A stretch of 27,993 nt of DNA from NBML01 sp029939535. Lineage in GTDB: Bacteria; Desulfobacterota; Desulfobacteria; Desulfobacterales; Desulfobacteraceae. The notes beneath the pieces were generated by a model. That model was not told the origin of the DNA. It ran no database searches and was given only the letters and a program-made list of their open reading frames with translations. Every line of letters starts with the position of its first letter. The first letter of the stretch is position 1. The position numbers and the translations under genes are program-made. Location: NCBI GenBank assembly GCA_029939535.1, contig JAOZST010000030.1, positions 1 to 27,993 of the forward strand. The letters run 5' to 3'. Positions 1 through 8,450 of this stretch are shown piece after piece.

Positions 1-108
1 CTTAAATTCATCTGATGGTTCACGGTCAGAATATATGTAAACGGAATTACCAATAGGGTCGATTACTGAAAAACCTCTGTCTCCCCAAGGATGGTCTTCT
101 ATAGGCAT
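1..108 (-). pseudogene. VOC (glyoxalase/bleomycin-resistance) family C-terminal fragment
   Basis: Read on the minus strand from position 108, an open frame runs off the left edge without a stop. It contains DHPWGDRGFSVIDPIGN followed by VYIYSD, which is the typical C-terminal strand pattern of vicinal-oxygen-chelate fold proteins. These are usually about 120 residues, so some 80 residues should lie upstream. Instead an in-frame TAA (118-120) precedes it, and the other two frames upstream do not supply a VOC N-terminus. I therefore read it as a decayed remnant, though the part beyond the window edge is unseen. No function is claimed. Confidence 0.45.
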
Positions 109-117
109 TTCAACAAA

Positions 118-255
118 TTAATTTTGGTGGAAATATAATTTAATCAGGAAGAATATGCCAAAAAAAATAATATTATTTGGATACACATGACTGTCAATTA
201 TTTCACTGCCCTCAAGTAGCTTATAATACTCTTTGAGAGTATTAATGGATTTCAT
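118..255 (-). CDS. 45-residue ORF of unknown function, possibly a remnant
   Basis: A 45-codon minus-strand frame starts with ATG at 255 and ends with TAA at 118-120. It lies in the same frame as the VOC fragment further along. It begins MKSINTLKEYYKLLEGSE, a plausible amphipathic helix, then becomes hydrophobic and AT-driven. The ribosome binding site is weak. It does not resemble the missing VOC N-terminus. It may be a degenerated gene end or chance; I do not recognise it. Confidence 0.2.
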   Translation of the reverse strand: MKSINTLKEYYKLLEGSEIIDSHVYPNNIIFFGIFFLIKLYFHQN

Positions 256-262
256 TAAATTC

Positions 263-290
263 TTTACATTTTTAACTGAATTGTTATACT
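263..290 (+). promoter_or_regulatory. sigma-70-type promoter of the dksA operon
   Basis: TTTACA (263-268) and TATACT (285-290) are separated by 16 bp, both close to consensus. The predicted start of transcription is near 297, about 40 nt before the dksA ATG. Called by eye from the sequence. Confidence 0.5.
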
Positions 291-301
291 ATTTTTTTTG
301 G

Positions 302-315
302 ATGTTCCTGAACAT
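302..315. repeat. Inverted repeat just downstream of the dksA -10 box
   Basis: ATGTTC-CT-GAACAT is a perfect 6-bp inverted repeat with a 2-bp centre. It lies at about +5 to +18 of the predicted dksA transcript, a common place for a repressor operator. The binding protein is unknown. Confidence 0.35.
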
Positions 316-335
316 TTAATTGAAGGACAAAGATA

Positions 336-698
336 ATGAAAAAAGAAGACCTTGAATTTTTTAAAAACCTTTTGACTGACAGGCTCAATGAATTGGTTTC
401 TCATGCTGACAGTACTGTAAGCGGTATGACCAAGCCCAAAGAAAATTTTGCCGATCCCACTGATCGGGCTTCCCATGAGGCTGAGAGAAGTTTTGAGCTT
501 CGCATCCGGGACAGGGAACACAAATTGATAAAAAAAATTAAAAAAACTCTGGTTCGGATTGATAACGGGACCTTTGGCCGGTGTGATATTTGTGAGGAAG
601 AAATATCCATTGAAAGACTCAGGGCAAGGCCGGTTACAACCCAATGCGTTGATTGTAAAACCAGGGAAGAGGATATGGAGAAGGCACTTGGAATCTAA
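336..698 (+). CDS. dksA: DksA/TraR-family RNA polymerase-binding zinc-finger protein
   Basis: At 120 residues this is a short DksA. The family binds the RNA polymerase secondary channel and, with ppGpp, resets transcription of rRNA and amino-acid genes. The coiled-coil tip motif DPTDRA (residues 40-45) keeps both aspartates and the alanine of the E. coli DxxDxA tip. The zinc site is complete: C83 and C86, then C104 and C107, with the same spacing as E. coli DksA. The ATG has GAAGGA 7 nt upstream. The TAA ends 3 nt before the GTG of the next gene, so the two are probably translationally coupled. The family assignment is secure; a dedicated role as DksA rather than a paralogue is likely but not proven here. 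Confidence 0.9.
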   Translation: MKKEDLEFFKNLLTDRLNELVSHADSTVSGMTKPKENFADPTDRASHEAERSFELRIRDREHKLIKKIKKTLVRIDNGTFGRCDICEEEISIERLRARPVTTQCVDCKTREEDMEKALGI

Positions 699-701
699 TA
701 T

Positions 702-2288
702 GTGCTGTTGAATCCTTTGATTGATCTTCATATACACTCAACTGCCTCTGATGGTTCTTTTTCCCCTCTGGAGATTTTGACTCTGGCACAAAACACAGGG
801 GTCAGGGCCATATCTTTAACTGACCATGATTCCATAGCTGGAATCAAAGAAATTCTGAAGAATATTCATTCCTTTCCCCTGGAATTTATTTCCGGGGTTG
901 AAATCTCCTGCGAACCTCCTGAAAATTTTAAATCCCTCGGCAGTATCCATTTGCTGGGCTATGGATTTTCCATCTATGACAGGCAGTTGAATCAGGTCCT
1001 GGAGAAAGCTGTCAAAGCAAGGGAAAAAAGAAATCCCAGGATAATTGAAATATTAAACAGCCTTGGGTTTGATATCAGTCTGGCAGAAGTGGAAGAACGG
1101 TTTGGTGCTGACCAGGCCGGGCGGCCCCATATTGCAGAGCTGATGAAGGAAAAGGGCTATGTGGATAGTTTCAGGGAAGCTTTTGATAAATACCTTGGCA
1201 AGGACAGGCCAGCCTATGTTGAAAAATTTAAAATCTCCTGTGAAAATGCCATCAAAATCGTTCTTGATGCTGGCGGGTTGCCTGTTCTGGCCCATCCAGG
1301 TCTACTGGAATTTAACAAAACCCGGGGATTGGAAAAATTTATTGATGTTTTGAAAGGGTTTGGCCTCCAGGGTATTGAAGTTTTTTATACAGATCATGAT
1401 GATGAAAAAGTAGAATACCTGAAAGGTCTTGCCCATGATAGAAAGCTTCTTACAACCGGTGGTTCTGATTTCCATGGTAAATTTAACAAGGGTGTGAAGC
1501 TGGGCAGTGGCAGGGATAATCTCAGGGTCGGTTATCCCGTGTTTAAAAATCTTATGGAAAGAATTTCAGCGCACAGGTCCCACTCCCGTCTGGATATTCT
1601 TGAAAATAATATTGAATATCAATTTATTGATAAATCTCTTCTGGGCAATGCCCTGTGCCACAGGTCTTATTTAAATGAGAATCAGGACAGCTGCCATTCA
1701 GATAATGAAAGGCTTGAATTCCTGGGGGATGCTGTGCTGGGGCTGTGTATCGGCCATATATTGATGGAGCAGAGCCCATCTAAAAAAGAAGGGGAATTGT
1801 CAAAGCTCAGGTCAAATCTTGTCAGTGAACCTGCCCTGGCAGAAATTGCGCGTACCATAGATCTGGGACGGTTTATCAGGCTGGGTAAGGGAGAGTTTAT
1901 CTCAGGTGGCCAGGATAAGAATTCTATTCTTTCCGATGGGTTTGAAGCCTTGATTGCAGCTGTATACCTGGATGCAGGGTTTGAAACAACCCATGAACTG
2001 GTACGGGCAGTTTTTAAGGATTCAATTCATAAAGCCTTGTATGGTTTTAATACCCTGGATCATAAAAGTGCTCTCCAGGAGTATGCCCAGGAAAATTTTG
2101 CCACTACTCCCAAATATGCCGTGGTCCGGGAAACCGGTCCTGATCATGATAAGACATTTGAAATCTGTCTTGAGCTGGTGGATATCAAGACAATTGGGAA
2201 GGGAAAGACCAAAAAGGCAGCTGAGCAGGATTCTGCTAAAAATGCCCTGAAAATTTTGAATAAAGAGAATGCCCAGGCCGGGGTATGA
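702..2288 (+). CDS. rnc: PHP-domain phosphoesterase fused to RNase III
   Basis: One uninterrupted 528-codon frame encodes two whole enzymes. Residues 7 to about 285 are a PHP metallophosphoesterase like YciV/TrpH: HIH (10-12), TDHD (40-43), E67, RPH (141-143), AHPG (H198) and GSDFH (D256, H258) form the expected metal ligands. Residues 295-525 are full-length RNase III: signature NERLEFLGDAVL with E336, E339 and D343, second acidic pair D412 and E415, and a dsRNA-binding domain at about 453-522. E. coli YciV (RNase AM) trims 5' ends of rRNAs, while RNase III makes the first cuts in pre-rRNA, so the fusion could couple two steps of rRNA maturation (inference). The start is GTG at 702; TTG at 708 is an alternative. 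The stop overlaps the next gene by 4 bp (ATGA). Confidence 0.9.
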   Translation: MLLNPLIDLHIHSTASDGSFSPLEILTLAQNTGVRAISLTDHDSIAGIKEILKNIHSFPLEFISGVEISCEPPENFKSLGSIHLLGYGFSIYDRQLNQVLEKAVKAREKRNPRIIEILNSLGFDISLAEVEERFGADQAGRPHIAELMKEKGYVDSFREAFDKYLGKDRPAYVEKFKISCENAIKIVLDAGGLPVLAHPGLLEFNKTRGLEKFIDVLKGFGLQGIEVFYTDHDDEKVEYLKGLAHDRKLLTTGGSDFHGKFNKGVKLGSGRDNLRVGYPVFKNLMERISAHRSHSRLDILENNIEYQFIDKSLLGNALCHRSYLNENQDSCHSDNERLEFLGDAVLGLCIGHILMEQSPSKKEGELSKLRSNLVSEPALAEIARTIDLGRFIRLGKGEFISGGQDKNSILSDGFEALIAAVYLDAGFETTHELVRAVFKDSIHKALYGFNTLDHKSALQEYAQENFATTPKYAVVRETGPDHDKTFEICLELVDIKTIGKGKTKKAAEQDSAKNALKILNKENAQAGV

Positions 2289-3304
2289 ATAATCCCCTGA
2301 TTATTCCGGTTTTTATTCCCCATTCAGGATGCCCCCATCAATGTTCTTTTTGTAATCAATCCATTATCACCAGTCAGAAGAATCCCCTGCCTGATCCAAA
2401 AGATATTGAGACAACCATCCAGCAGTATCTTGCCTATAAGGGGAAACGTTCCAGGGTGGAGCTGGCTTTTTTCGGTGGAAATTTTTTGGGCCTTTCTTCC
2501 AGGGATATTGTCATACTGCTTGAACAGGTACGTCCTTATATTGAAAATCAAACCATCCACGGTATCCGTTGTTCCACCAGGCCGGATACCATAACGGAAC
2601 AGCGCCTTGATCTGGTCCAGCCCTATGGGGTTTCCCTGGTTGAACTGGGTATCCAGTCCATGGATGATATTGTGCTTAAAAAGGCAAATCGGGGTCATAC
2701 AAGTGCGGACAGTGTTCAAGCGGTAGCTTTGCTGAAGGATCATGGAATTCAGGTGGGAGCCCAGGTCATGGCAGGGCTTCCAGGGGATACCAGGTCAAAA
2801 TTACTCCAGAGCACCCGGCAGGTGGCAGCACTGGGTCCGGATGTGGCCAGGATTTATCCCTTGATGGTTCTGCAGGGCAGCCTTCTGGCCCGATTGTATA
2901 AAAAGGGTAAATACATCCCCTTGTCACTGGATAATGGTATTCAGATGGTAAAAGAGATGTACCAGATATTTGAACAGGCCAATGTGACTGTGATTCGCAT
3001 GGGACTCCAGGCATCCGAGATGATGGAGGATCAGAACATGGTATTGGCCGGGCCCTGGCATCCTGCCTTTGGCCACCTGGTATTGTCCGCCCTTTTTTAT
3101 GACCAGGTGTGTGGAAAGATTGAAACATTAATCATGGCTGGAAAAAAAGAGAGGATAATTCTCAATGTCCATCCACGGTCTGAGTCCTGTCTCAGGGGAG
3201 ATAAAAATGAAAATCTGGAAAAGCTTGGCCAGCAATATCCAGGGGTTTTATTTTCCATTAAAACCAATGATGCCATCATTCCCGGGGAGGTGTATATCCA
3301 ATGA
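2285..3304 (+). CDS. Elp3-like radical SAM protein without a GNAT domain
   Basis: The 339-residue product has the radical SAM cluster motif near its start, C16, C20 and C23 (CX3CX2C, in GCPHQCSFCNQ), followed by the glycine-rich FFGGNF strand. The overall sequence resembles the Elp3-like/COG1243 group, but the acetyltransferase half is absent. The substrate is unknown. The ATG overlaps the stop of the RNase III fusion, so both are made from one message. As I recall it, a similar radical SAM gene also lies beside rnc in clostridia, which would make the linkage older than this lineage and suggest an RNA-modification role (inference). It converges on the penicillin-binding protein gene with only 6 bp between stop codons and no visible terminator. 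Confidence 0.8.
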   Translation: MNNPLIIPVFIPHSGCPHQCSFCNQSIITSQKNPLPDPKDIETTIQQYLAYKGKRSRVELAFFGGNFLGLSSRDIVILLEQVRPYIENQTIHGIRCSTRPDTITEQRLDLVQPYGVSLVELGIQSMDDIVLKKANRGHTSADSVQAVALLKDHGIQVGAQVMAGLPGDTRSKLLQSTRQVAALGPDVARIYPLMVLQGSLLARLYKKGKYIPLSLDNGIQMVKEMYQIFEQANVTVIRMGLQASEMMEDQNMVLAGPWHPAFGHLVLSALFYDQVCGKIETLIMAGKKERIILNVHPRSESCLRGDKNENLEKLGQQYPGVLFSIKTNDAIIPGEVYIQ

Positions 3305-3310
3305 GCTTTA

Positions 3311-5716
3311 CTAAATGCCTTCTTTAAACAGATCTTCGGATTCCGAGGCAGTGTCTGGTTTTGGAGTGTGTTCTGTGGGAATGGTGCCTTCCTTGAAACA
3401 TTCAAAAATCGTTTTTTCAGATTCTTCAATGGGCAAAAGCCCGGTTTTGGCATCTATTTTGGCAAACACTATTCCTTCGGGCACATTAAATGTGCGGGCA
3501 GGCTTGCCTTTCAGAATGTTCTGCATATAGTCCAGCCAAATGGGGCTGGCGGTCCTTGAACCGGTTTCCCCTTTGCCAAGGGAGGTTTCCTTATCAAGGC
3601 CTACCCAGACTCCTGTGGTGTATCTTGGAGTATACCCCAGGAACCAGGCGTCAAACAGATTGTTTGTGGTGCCGGTTTTGCCTGCAACCGGCCTTTTCAA
3701 AGCTTTTACCCGCCATCCTGTTCCTGATTTAACAACGCTTTCCAGGATATTGGTCATGATATATGCTGTACTCATATCAATGACTTTTTTCCGGATGAGT
3801 TTGGAAAACTCCAGAAGGTTTCCGTCCCTGTCATAGATTTTGGTGATGAATACCGGTTCTATGAGATATCCCAGGTTTGAAAAAACAGAATAGGCATTGA
3901 CGATTTCCAGGAGGGACAGGCCGGAAGATCCCAGGGCTATGGAAAGATCCTTGCTGATTTCTGAAGTAATCCCAAGTTTTCGGGAATAATCAATTATATA
4001 ATCAATGCCGATGTCCTGGAGAATTTTAATGGTGACCACATTCCTGGATTTAACAAGGGCTTCCCTGAAAGTGGTTGGACCATAAAATTTTTCTTTGTAG
4101 TTGTGGGGCTTCCATACAAAATCACGTTCCGTGTCCTCATAAACGAATGGGGAGTCAATGATAATGCTGGCTGCTGTATATCCCTTGTCAAGGGCAGCGG
4201 CATAGATTATGGGCTTGAAGGCGGATCCTGGCTGACGTCTGGACTGGTATGCTCGGTTAAATTGACTGTCCTTATAATCCCGTCCGCCAATCATAGTTTT
4301 AACATGGCCTGTTTCAGCTTCTATGCTTAAAAGGGCTGCCTGGGCAATGGGCTCCTGGTACAGGGCAAATTCATAGTCATTGTTTTCAGTCATCTCATTG
4401 ACCACTTTAACAAAAATGACATCACCCACTTTAAATACCTGGGAGGGATTTTTTACCTTTGTTTCATAATAGGCTATTTCGGGGTTGGGAGTCCTTGCCC
4501 AGAGCATGGTTTTTAAATGGATGAGGCCGTGAAATTCCCCGACTCTGACCCGGGTGATTTTATTTTCATCGTCAACAGATAGGACAACTCCCTGGTATAT
4601 ATTCTCTTTTTCAAGGAGATTACCATCAATTTTTTCTGCAACACCCCGGCAAAAATTTTCCACCTTAAGGGCTGAGATGTTTTTGATTGGGCCCCTGTAA
4701 CCACTCCTTCTGTCATATTCTATTAATCCTTTTCTGACAGAGTTCCGGGCAATTTTCTGTAATTCAATATTTACTGCAGTGTGTATCTTAAGACCCTGAT
4801 TGTACAGGGCATCTTTCCCATATTTTTTTTCCACATATCTTCGGACATGTTCGGTGTACCTGGGTACCCGTTCTATAAACCAGTTTTTTCGAGGCTTAAT
4901 ATCAAGCTTGGTATCAATGGCTTCGGTGACCTCAAGGTTGGTAATCATGCCTTCTTCTTTCATGCGGTTCAGGGTGTAGATCTGACGTTGTTTAGCCCTG
5001 TCCGGGAACCTGAAGGGAGAATATCGGCTGGGAGCCTGGGGCAGCCCGGCCAGCATGGCACATTCCGCAAGGCTGAGGTCCTTTGCATGCTTGCCAAAAT
5101 AATTTTCAGAGGCTGATTCCACCCCATGGGCGCCATGTCCCAGATAGATCTGGTTCAAATATAGATAGAGTATTTCATCTTTTGTGAATTTTTTTTCAAT
5201 TTGGTATGCCAGCATGGCTTCTTTGAGTTTTCTTTTATAGGTTCGTTCAGGGGTCAGTAAAAAAGATTTGGTAACCTGCTGGGTGATTGTGCTACCTCCC
5301 TGGACAATGGTGCCGGCCTTGAAGTTTTTAATAGATGCCCTGATAATGGACTGGATATCAATGCCAGGGTGTTCCCTGAACCTTGAATCTTCTGCAGCCA
5401 CAAAGGCGTTGATAAGGTTTTCAGGCATTTCAGTAAGGGGAATTACAATCCGCCTTTCCTTGTAGAATTCTCCAATTTTACGTTCGTCATCTGAAAAGAC
5501 ACTGGTAACCGTTGCCGGTCTGTAATCCTGTAAAGTGTTTATTTTGGGCAGGTCCTGGCTCAGGTAGACAAAAAGCCCTGCTATCCCGGCACAACTGAGA
5601 ACAGCTAATATAAGGAAAAGGATAAAACTCCATTTAAAAAGAGAGAGAATCAGGCTTGTTTTCTTTTTCTTTTCTCTTTTTTTCAGGACTTGGGACTTGG
5701 TTTTTTTATTTGGCAT
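3311..5716 (-). CDS. mrcA: Penicillin-binding protein 1A, class A (bifunctional transglycosylase/transpeptidase)
   Basis: This 801-residue protein polymerises lipid II glycan strands and cross-links the peptides at the outer face of the inner membrane. A lysine-rich cytoplasmic tail is followed by one membrane anchor at about 28-52. The GT51 domain shows the catalytic Glu109 in AAEDSRFREHPGID and the GGSTITQQ motif. The segment at roughly 305-450 fits the OB-like insertion of PBP1A. The transpeptidase domain has SAFK (S498-K501), SRN (S557-N559) and KTGTT (K680). Length and motifs are those of an intact PBP1A. It is transcribed divergently from the his genes; the 233-bp gap between them holds a GC-rich inverted repeat. 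Confidence 0.93.
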   Translation of the reverse strand: MPNKKTKSQVLKKREKKKKTSLILSLFKWSFILFLILAVLSCAGIAGLFVYLSQDLPKINTLQDYRPATVTSVFSDDERKIGEFYKERRIVIPLTEMPENLINAFVAAEDSRFREHPGIDIQSIIRASIKNFKAGTIVQGGSTITQQVTKSFLLTPERTYKRKLKEAMLAYQIEKKFTKDEILYLYLNQIYLGHGAHGVESASENYFGKHAKDLSLAECAMLAGLPQAPSRYSPFRFPDRAKQRQIYTLNRMKEEGMITNLEVTEAIDTKLDIKPRKNWFIERVPRYTEHVRRYVEKKYGKDALYNQGLKIHTAVNIELQKIARNSVRKGLIEYDRRSGYRGPIKNISALKVENFCRGVAEKIDGNLLEKENIYQGVVLSVDDENKITRVRVGEFHGLIHLKTMLWARTPNPEIAYYETKVKNPSQVFKVGDVIFVKVVNEMTENNDYEFALYQEPIAQAALLSIEAETGHVKTMIGGRDYKDSQFNRAYQSRRQPGSAFKPIIYAAALDKGYTAASIIIDSPFVYEDTERDFVWKPHNYKEKFYGPTTFREALVKSRNVVTIKILQDIGIDYIIDYSRKLGITSEISKDLSIALGSSGLSLLEIVNAYSVFSNLGYLIEPVFITKIYDRDGNLLEFSKLIRKKVIDMSTAYIMTNILESVVKSGTGWRVKALKRPVAGKTGTTNNLFDAWFLGYTPRYTTGVWVGLDKETSLGKGETGSRTASPIWLDYMQNILKGKPARTFNVPEGIVFAKIDAKTGLLPIEESEKTIFECFKEGTIPTEHTPKPDTASESEDLFKEGI

Positions 5717-5788
5717 AACAACCTGAAATTTTGTTAGAATTGATTATTTTGTATAGCTTATTATCAGATTACTTTCCATATGGCAATA

Positions 5789-5805
5789 CCTGGCCAGGGC
5801 CTGGC
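5789..5805. repeat. GC-rich inverted repeats in the mrcA/hisI divergent gap
   Basis: CCTGGCCAGG (5789-5798) is a perfect palindrome overlapping GCCAGG-G-CCTGGC (5793-5805). It stands out in an otherwise AT-rich gap between divergent genes, so it could be an operator for either side. No regulator can be named. Confidence 0.3.
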
Positions 5806-5881
5806 AGTGGTGCTATAAATTGAAAATCAATTAATTTTTATTGTTTAGAATAAAAAATATTTTTTAAAATTTGTATATAAA

Positions 5882-5910
5882 TTGACTTTTTTTATGGAAA
5901 GGACTATTGA
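5882..5910 (+). promoter_or_regulatory. Candidate sigma-70 promoter of the hisI-hisG run
   Basis: TTGACT (5882-5887) and TATTGA (5905-5910) are separated by 17 bp. The hisI ATG lies 40 nt after the -10 box, with AAAGGA as ribosome binding site just upstream. No histidine-rich leader peptide or attenuator hairpin was seen between promoter and gene. Confidence 0.45.
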
Positions 5911-5949
5911 TATGGGTTCTAATGATATGAATTTTAAAGGAATATTTTC

Positions 5950-6351
5950 ATGGCAAAACTTGATTTTAAACTTGATTTTACAAAAGGCAATGGATTGATT
6001 CCTGCCATTGCCCAGGATTGTAACACCGGAGAAGTCCTGATGCTTGCCTATATGAACCAGGCATCATTCAATGAAACCCTGTCTTCAGGCAAAGCAACAT
6101 ATTACAGCAGATCCAGGCAGGCCTTGTGGAAAAAAGGAGAAACATCCGGGCATGTTCAGCATGTCAGGGAAATCCGGGTGGACTGTGACCAGGATACAAT
6201 CCTCTTAAAGGTGGACCAGGTGGGCGGAGCTGCCTGTCACAAGGGTTATAAAAGCTGTTTTTTTTCTATAGTTGAAAATAATGAACTCAAAATATCGGAT
6301 AAAAAGGTATTTGACCCTGAAAAGGTATATAACTCAGTAAAAGGTATATAA
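5950..6351 (+). CDS. hisI: Phosphoribosyl-AMP cyclohydrolase
   Basis: HisI opens the adenine ring of phosphoribosyl-AMP in step three of histidine synthesis. The 133-residue protein is the stand-alone form, not fused to HisE. It has the metal sites of the family: the aspartates of VDCDQD (D78, D80, D82) for magnesium, and C79, C96 and C103 (in ACHKGYKSCF) for zinc. The ATG follows AAAGGA at a good distance. hisG starts 3 nt after the stop, so the two are co-transcribed. The other his genes are not in the window. Confidence 0.93.
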   Translation: MAKLDFKLDFTKGNGLIPAIAQDCNTGEVLMLAYMNQASFNETLSSGKATYYSRSRQALWKKGETSGHVQHVREIRVDCDQDTILLKVDQVGGAACHKGYKSCFFSIVENNELKISDKKVFDPEKVYNSVKGI

Positions 6352-6354
6352 ATA

Positions 6355-7230
6355 ATGAAAAAAAGATTGAAACTGGGTATTCCCAAGGGAAGCCTTCAGA
6401 ATGCAACGATTAATTTGTTTAAGCGCTCGGGATGGAAGATCAATGTGGAAGGCAGAAGTTATTTTCCTGATATTAACGATGAATCCATTGAATGTGCCCT
6501 TTGCCGGGCCCAGGAAATGTCCATAAATGTTGAGAGTGGAATTATAGATGTGGGACTCACAGGTCTTGACTGGGTGGCGGAGCATGAATCCGACGTCTAT
6601 GTGGCTGCTGATCTTATCTATTCAAAGGTAAGTGCCAGTCCGGCCCGGTGGGTTGTTGCCGTGGCAAATGATTCCCCCATGGAAACCCTGGCTGATCTTG
6701 AGGGGAAAACCATTTCCACAGAATTGGTCAAGTTTACCAAAAGATTTTTTAAAGAACGGAATATTGATGTTAATGTAAAGTTTTCATGGGGTGCCACAGA
6801 GGCCAAAATCGTTTCAGGACTTGCCGATGCCATTGTTGAAATAACTGAAACGGAAAGTACCATACGGGCCCATAACCTGCGTGTGATCCATGAAATCATG
6901 GAAACCAACACCCAGCTTATTGTAAATAAAAAGGCCTGGGAAAATCCTGAAAAACGGGAAAAGGTCGAGCAGATTGCCCTGCTTCTCCAGGCAGCCCTTG
7001 TGGCAGATAAGCTTGTGGGAATTAAAATGAATGTGCCTGAAAATAAAATTGCTAAAATTGTATCTCTGCTTCCCAGTCTGAATGCGCCTACCATTGCATC
7101 CCTTTATCAGTCTGACTGGTTTTCAGTGGAAACCATTATTGATAGCAGCCTTGTCAGGGATTTGATTCCCAACTTGCTCAGGGAAGGTGCTGAAGGAATT
7201 ATTGAATATTCTCTAAATAAAGTATTATAA
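6355..7230 (+). CDS. hisG: ATP phosphoribosyltransferase, long (regulated) form
   Basis: HisG condenses ATP with PRPP in the first, committed step of histidine synthesis. At 291 residues it is the long, homohexameric form that carries its own C-terminal ACT-like histidine-binding domain and needs no HisZ. The N-terminal LGIPKGSLQ, the DVGLTGLDWV strand, and the PRPP-loop region SGLADAIVEITETEST are typical. The last roughly 80 residues (KMNVPENKIAKIVSLLPS onward) fit the regulatory domain, so feedback inhibition by histidine is expected. It follows hisI by 3 nt. Confidence 0.92.
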   Translation: MKKRLKLGIPKGSLQNATINLFKRSGWKINVEGRSYFPDINDESIECALCRAQEMSINVESGIIDVGLTGLDWVAEHESDVYVAADLIYSKVSASPARWVVAVANDSPMETLADLEGKTISTELVKFTKRFFKERNIDVNVKFSWGATEAKIVSGLADAIVEITETESTIRAHNLRVIHEIMETNTQLIVNKKAWENPEKREKVEQIALLLQAALVADKLVGIKMNVPENKIAKIVSLLPSLNAPTIASLYQSDWFSVETIIDSSLVRDLIPNLLREGAEGIIEYSLNKVL

Positions 7231-7267
7231 ACCAAAATTTTATGGAATAAGATTAAAGAAATATAAA

Positions 7268-8428
7268 ATGAAACCAGCTGTAAGATGTGAAAAAATAACC
7301 CCTTTTATTGTGATGGATATTCTGGAAAAGATCCATAAAATGGAGGCCCGAGGCATTGATGTGGTGCACATGGAAATAGGGGAACCTGATTTTAATGTGC
7401 CCGAGTGTGTCAACCGGATAAGTTGTGAGGCTTTTGCCAGGAATGAAACCTGCTATACCCACAGCCTGGGAGATATCCGCCTCAGGGAGGCCATCAGTGA
7501 TTACCATAACCGTATTTACAAGACCATCGTGGATCCAGGACAGATCCTCGTGACTTCAGGCACTTCTCCTGCCATGCTTTTGTTGTTTTCGGCACTGGTG
7601 GATCCAGGAGATGAGATTATTATTTCTGATCCCCACTATGCCTGTTATGCCAATTTTATTCATTATGTCCAGGGCGTGCCAGTTACAGTGCCGGTTCTTG
7701 AGGAAGAAGGCTTTGTCTATACCCCCGAGGCCATAAAAAGCAAAATTACATCAAGGACCAAGGCTATATTTATAAATTCTCCTTCCAATCCCACGGGAAA
7801 TGTGATTCCCAAGGAAAGAATGAGGGAAATAGTCGCCCTTGCCAGGGCCCATGACCTGTATATTATTTCAGATGAAATTTACCATGGGCTTGTATATGAG
7901 GGCCAGGAACATTCCATCCTTGAATTTACCGATAAAGCATTTGTGCTAAACGGGTTTTCCAAACTCTTTGCCATGACCGGTCTGCGCCTGGGATATCTAA
8001 TTGCACCTCCAGAATTTGTAAGACCCCTGCAGGTACTCCAGCAGAATTTTTTCATCTGTGCCAACTCCGTGATTCAACTGGCAGGCGCTGCTGCCCTGAC
8101 AGAAGCTGAACAGGAAACCAGGCATATGCGGCAGATTTATAATGAGCGGAGAAAGTATGTGATTGGACGGTTAAAAGCCATGGGACTCGGGATAACCGTT
8201 GAACCCACGGGCGCATTTTATGTCTTTGCCAATGCAAAACATATTTCCAGGGATTCCTATTCCCTTGCCTTTGATATCCTGGAAAAAGCCCATATCGGGG
8301 TTACACCAGGCATTGATTTTGGCGCCGGAGGGGAGGGGTATCTGCGGTTTTCCTATGCCAATTCCATGGATAATCTCATTATTGGTATGGACAGAATGGA
8401 AAATTATTTAAAAGAATACTCCAGGTGA
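7268..8428 (+). CDS. PLP-dependent aminotransferase, fold type I (AspC-like)
   Basis: The 386-residue protein is an intact class I/II aminotransferase. Visible landmarks are EIGEPDFNVP (36-45), the SPSNPTG substrate/cofactor loop with N174, SDEIY with D202, and the PLP Schiff-base lysine K232 in NGFSKLFAMTG. The family moves amino groups between amino acids and 2-oxo acids. It lies 37 bp after hisG in the same direction, which makes a role in histidinol-phosphate transamination tempting. The sequence, however, looks more like the aspartate/aromatic I-gamma group than HisC, so the substrate is left open. A 13-bp tandem duplication covers its stop codon. Confidence 0.85.
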   Translation: MKPAVRCEKITPFIVMDILEKIHKMEARGIDVVHMEIGEPDFNVPECVNRISCEAFARNETCYTHSLGDIRLREAISDYHNRIYKTIVDPGQILVTSGTSPAMLLLFSALVDPGDEIIISDPHYACYANFIHYVQGVPVTVPVLEEEGFVYTPEAIKSKITSRTKAIFINSPSNPTGNVIPKERMREIVALARAHDLYIISDEIYHGLVYEGQEHSILEFTDKAFVLNGFSKLFAMTGLRLGYLIAPPEFVRPLQVLQQNFFICANSVIQLAGAAALTEAEQETRHMRQIYNERRKYVIGRLKAMGLGITVEPTGAFYVFANAKHISRDSYSLAFDILEKAHIGVTPGIDFGAGGEGYLRFSYANSMDNLIIGMDRMENYLKEYSR

Positions 8429-8439
8429 ATACTCCAGGT
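8414..8439 (+). repeat. Perfect 13-bp tandem duplication across a stop codon
   Basis: GAATACTCCAGGT occurs twice in direct contact (8414-8426, 8427-8439). The aminotransferase TGA (8426-8428) spans the junction, so the second copy is untranslated and shifts the spacing to engB. Confidence 0.9.
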
Positions 8440-8450
8440 AAAGAGTAATT

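Noticed and set aside
264..737. 157-codon open frame antisense to dksA
   Set aside because: It covers dksA in reverse, has no ribosome binding site, and its composition follows the sense gene.
3994..4330. Antisense and alternate-frame ORFs inside mrcA
   Set aside because: The class A PBP is intact with all catalytic motifs; the others are shadows of its codon pattern.
5770..5815. Sigma-54 promoter for mrcA on the minus strand
   Set aside because: A GG and GC pair resembling -24/-12 is spaced 9 bp instead of 10 and the flanks do not fit.
5912..5998. Leader peptide before hisI
   Set aside because: The short ORF has no histidine run and overlaps the hisI start in another frame; no attenuator hairpin follows.
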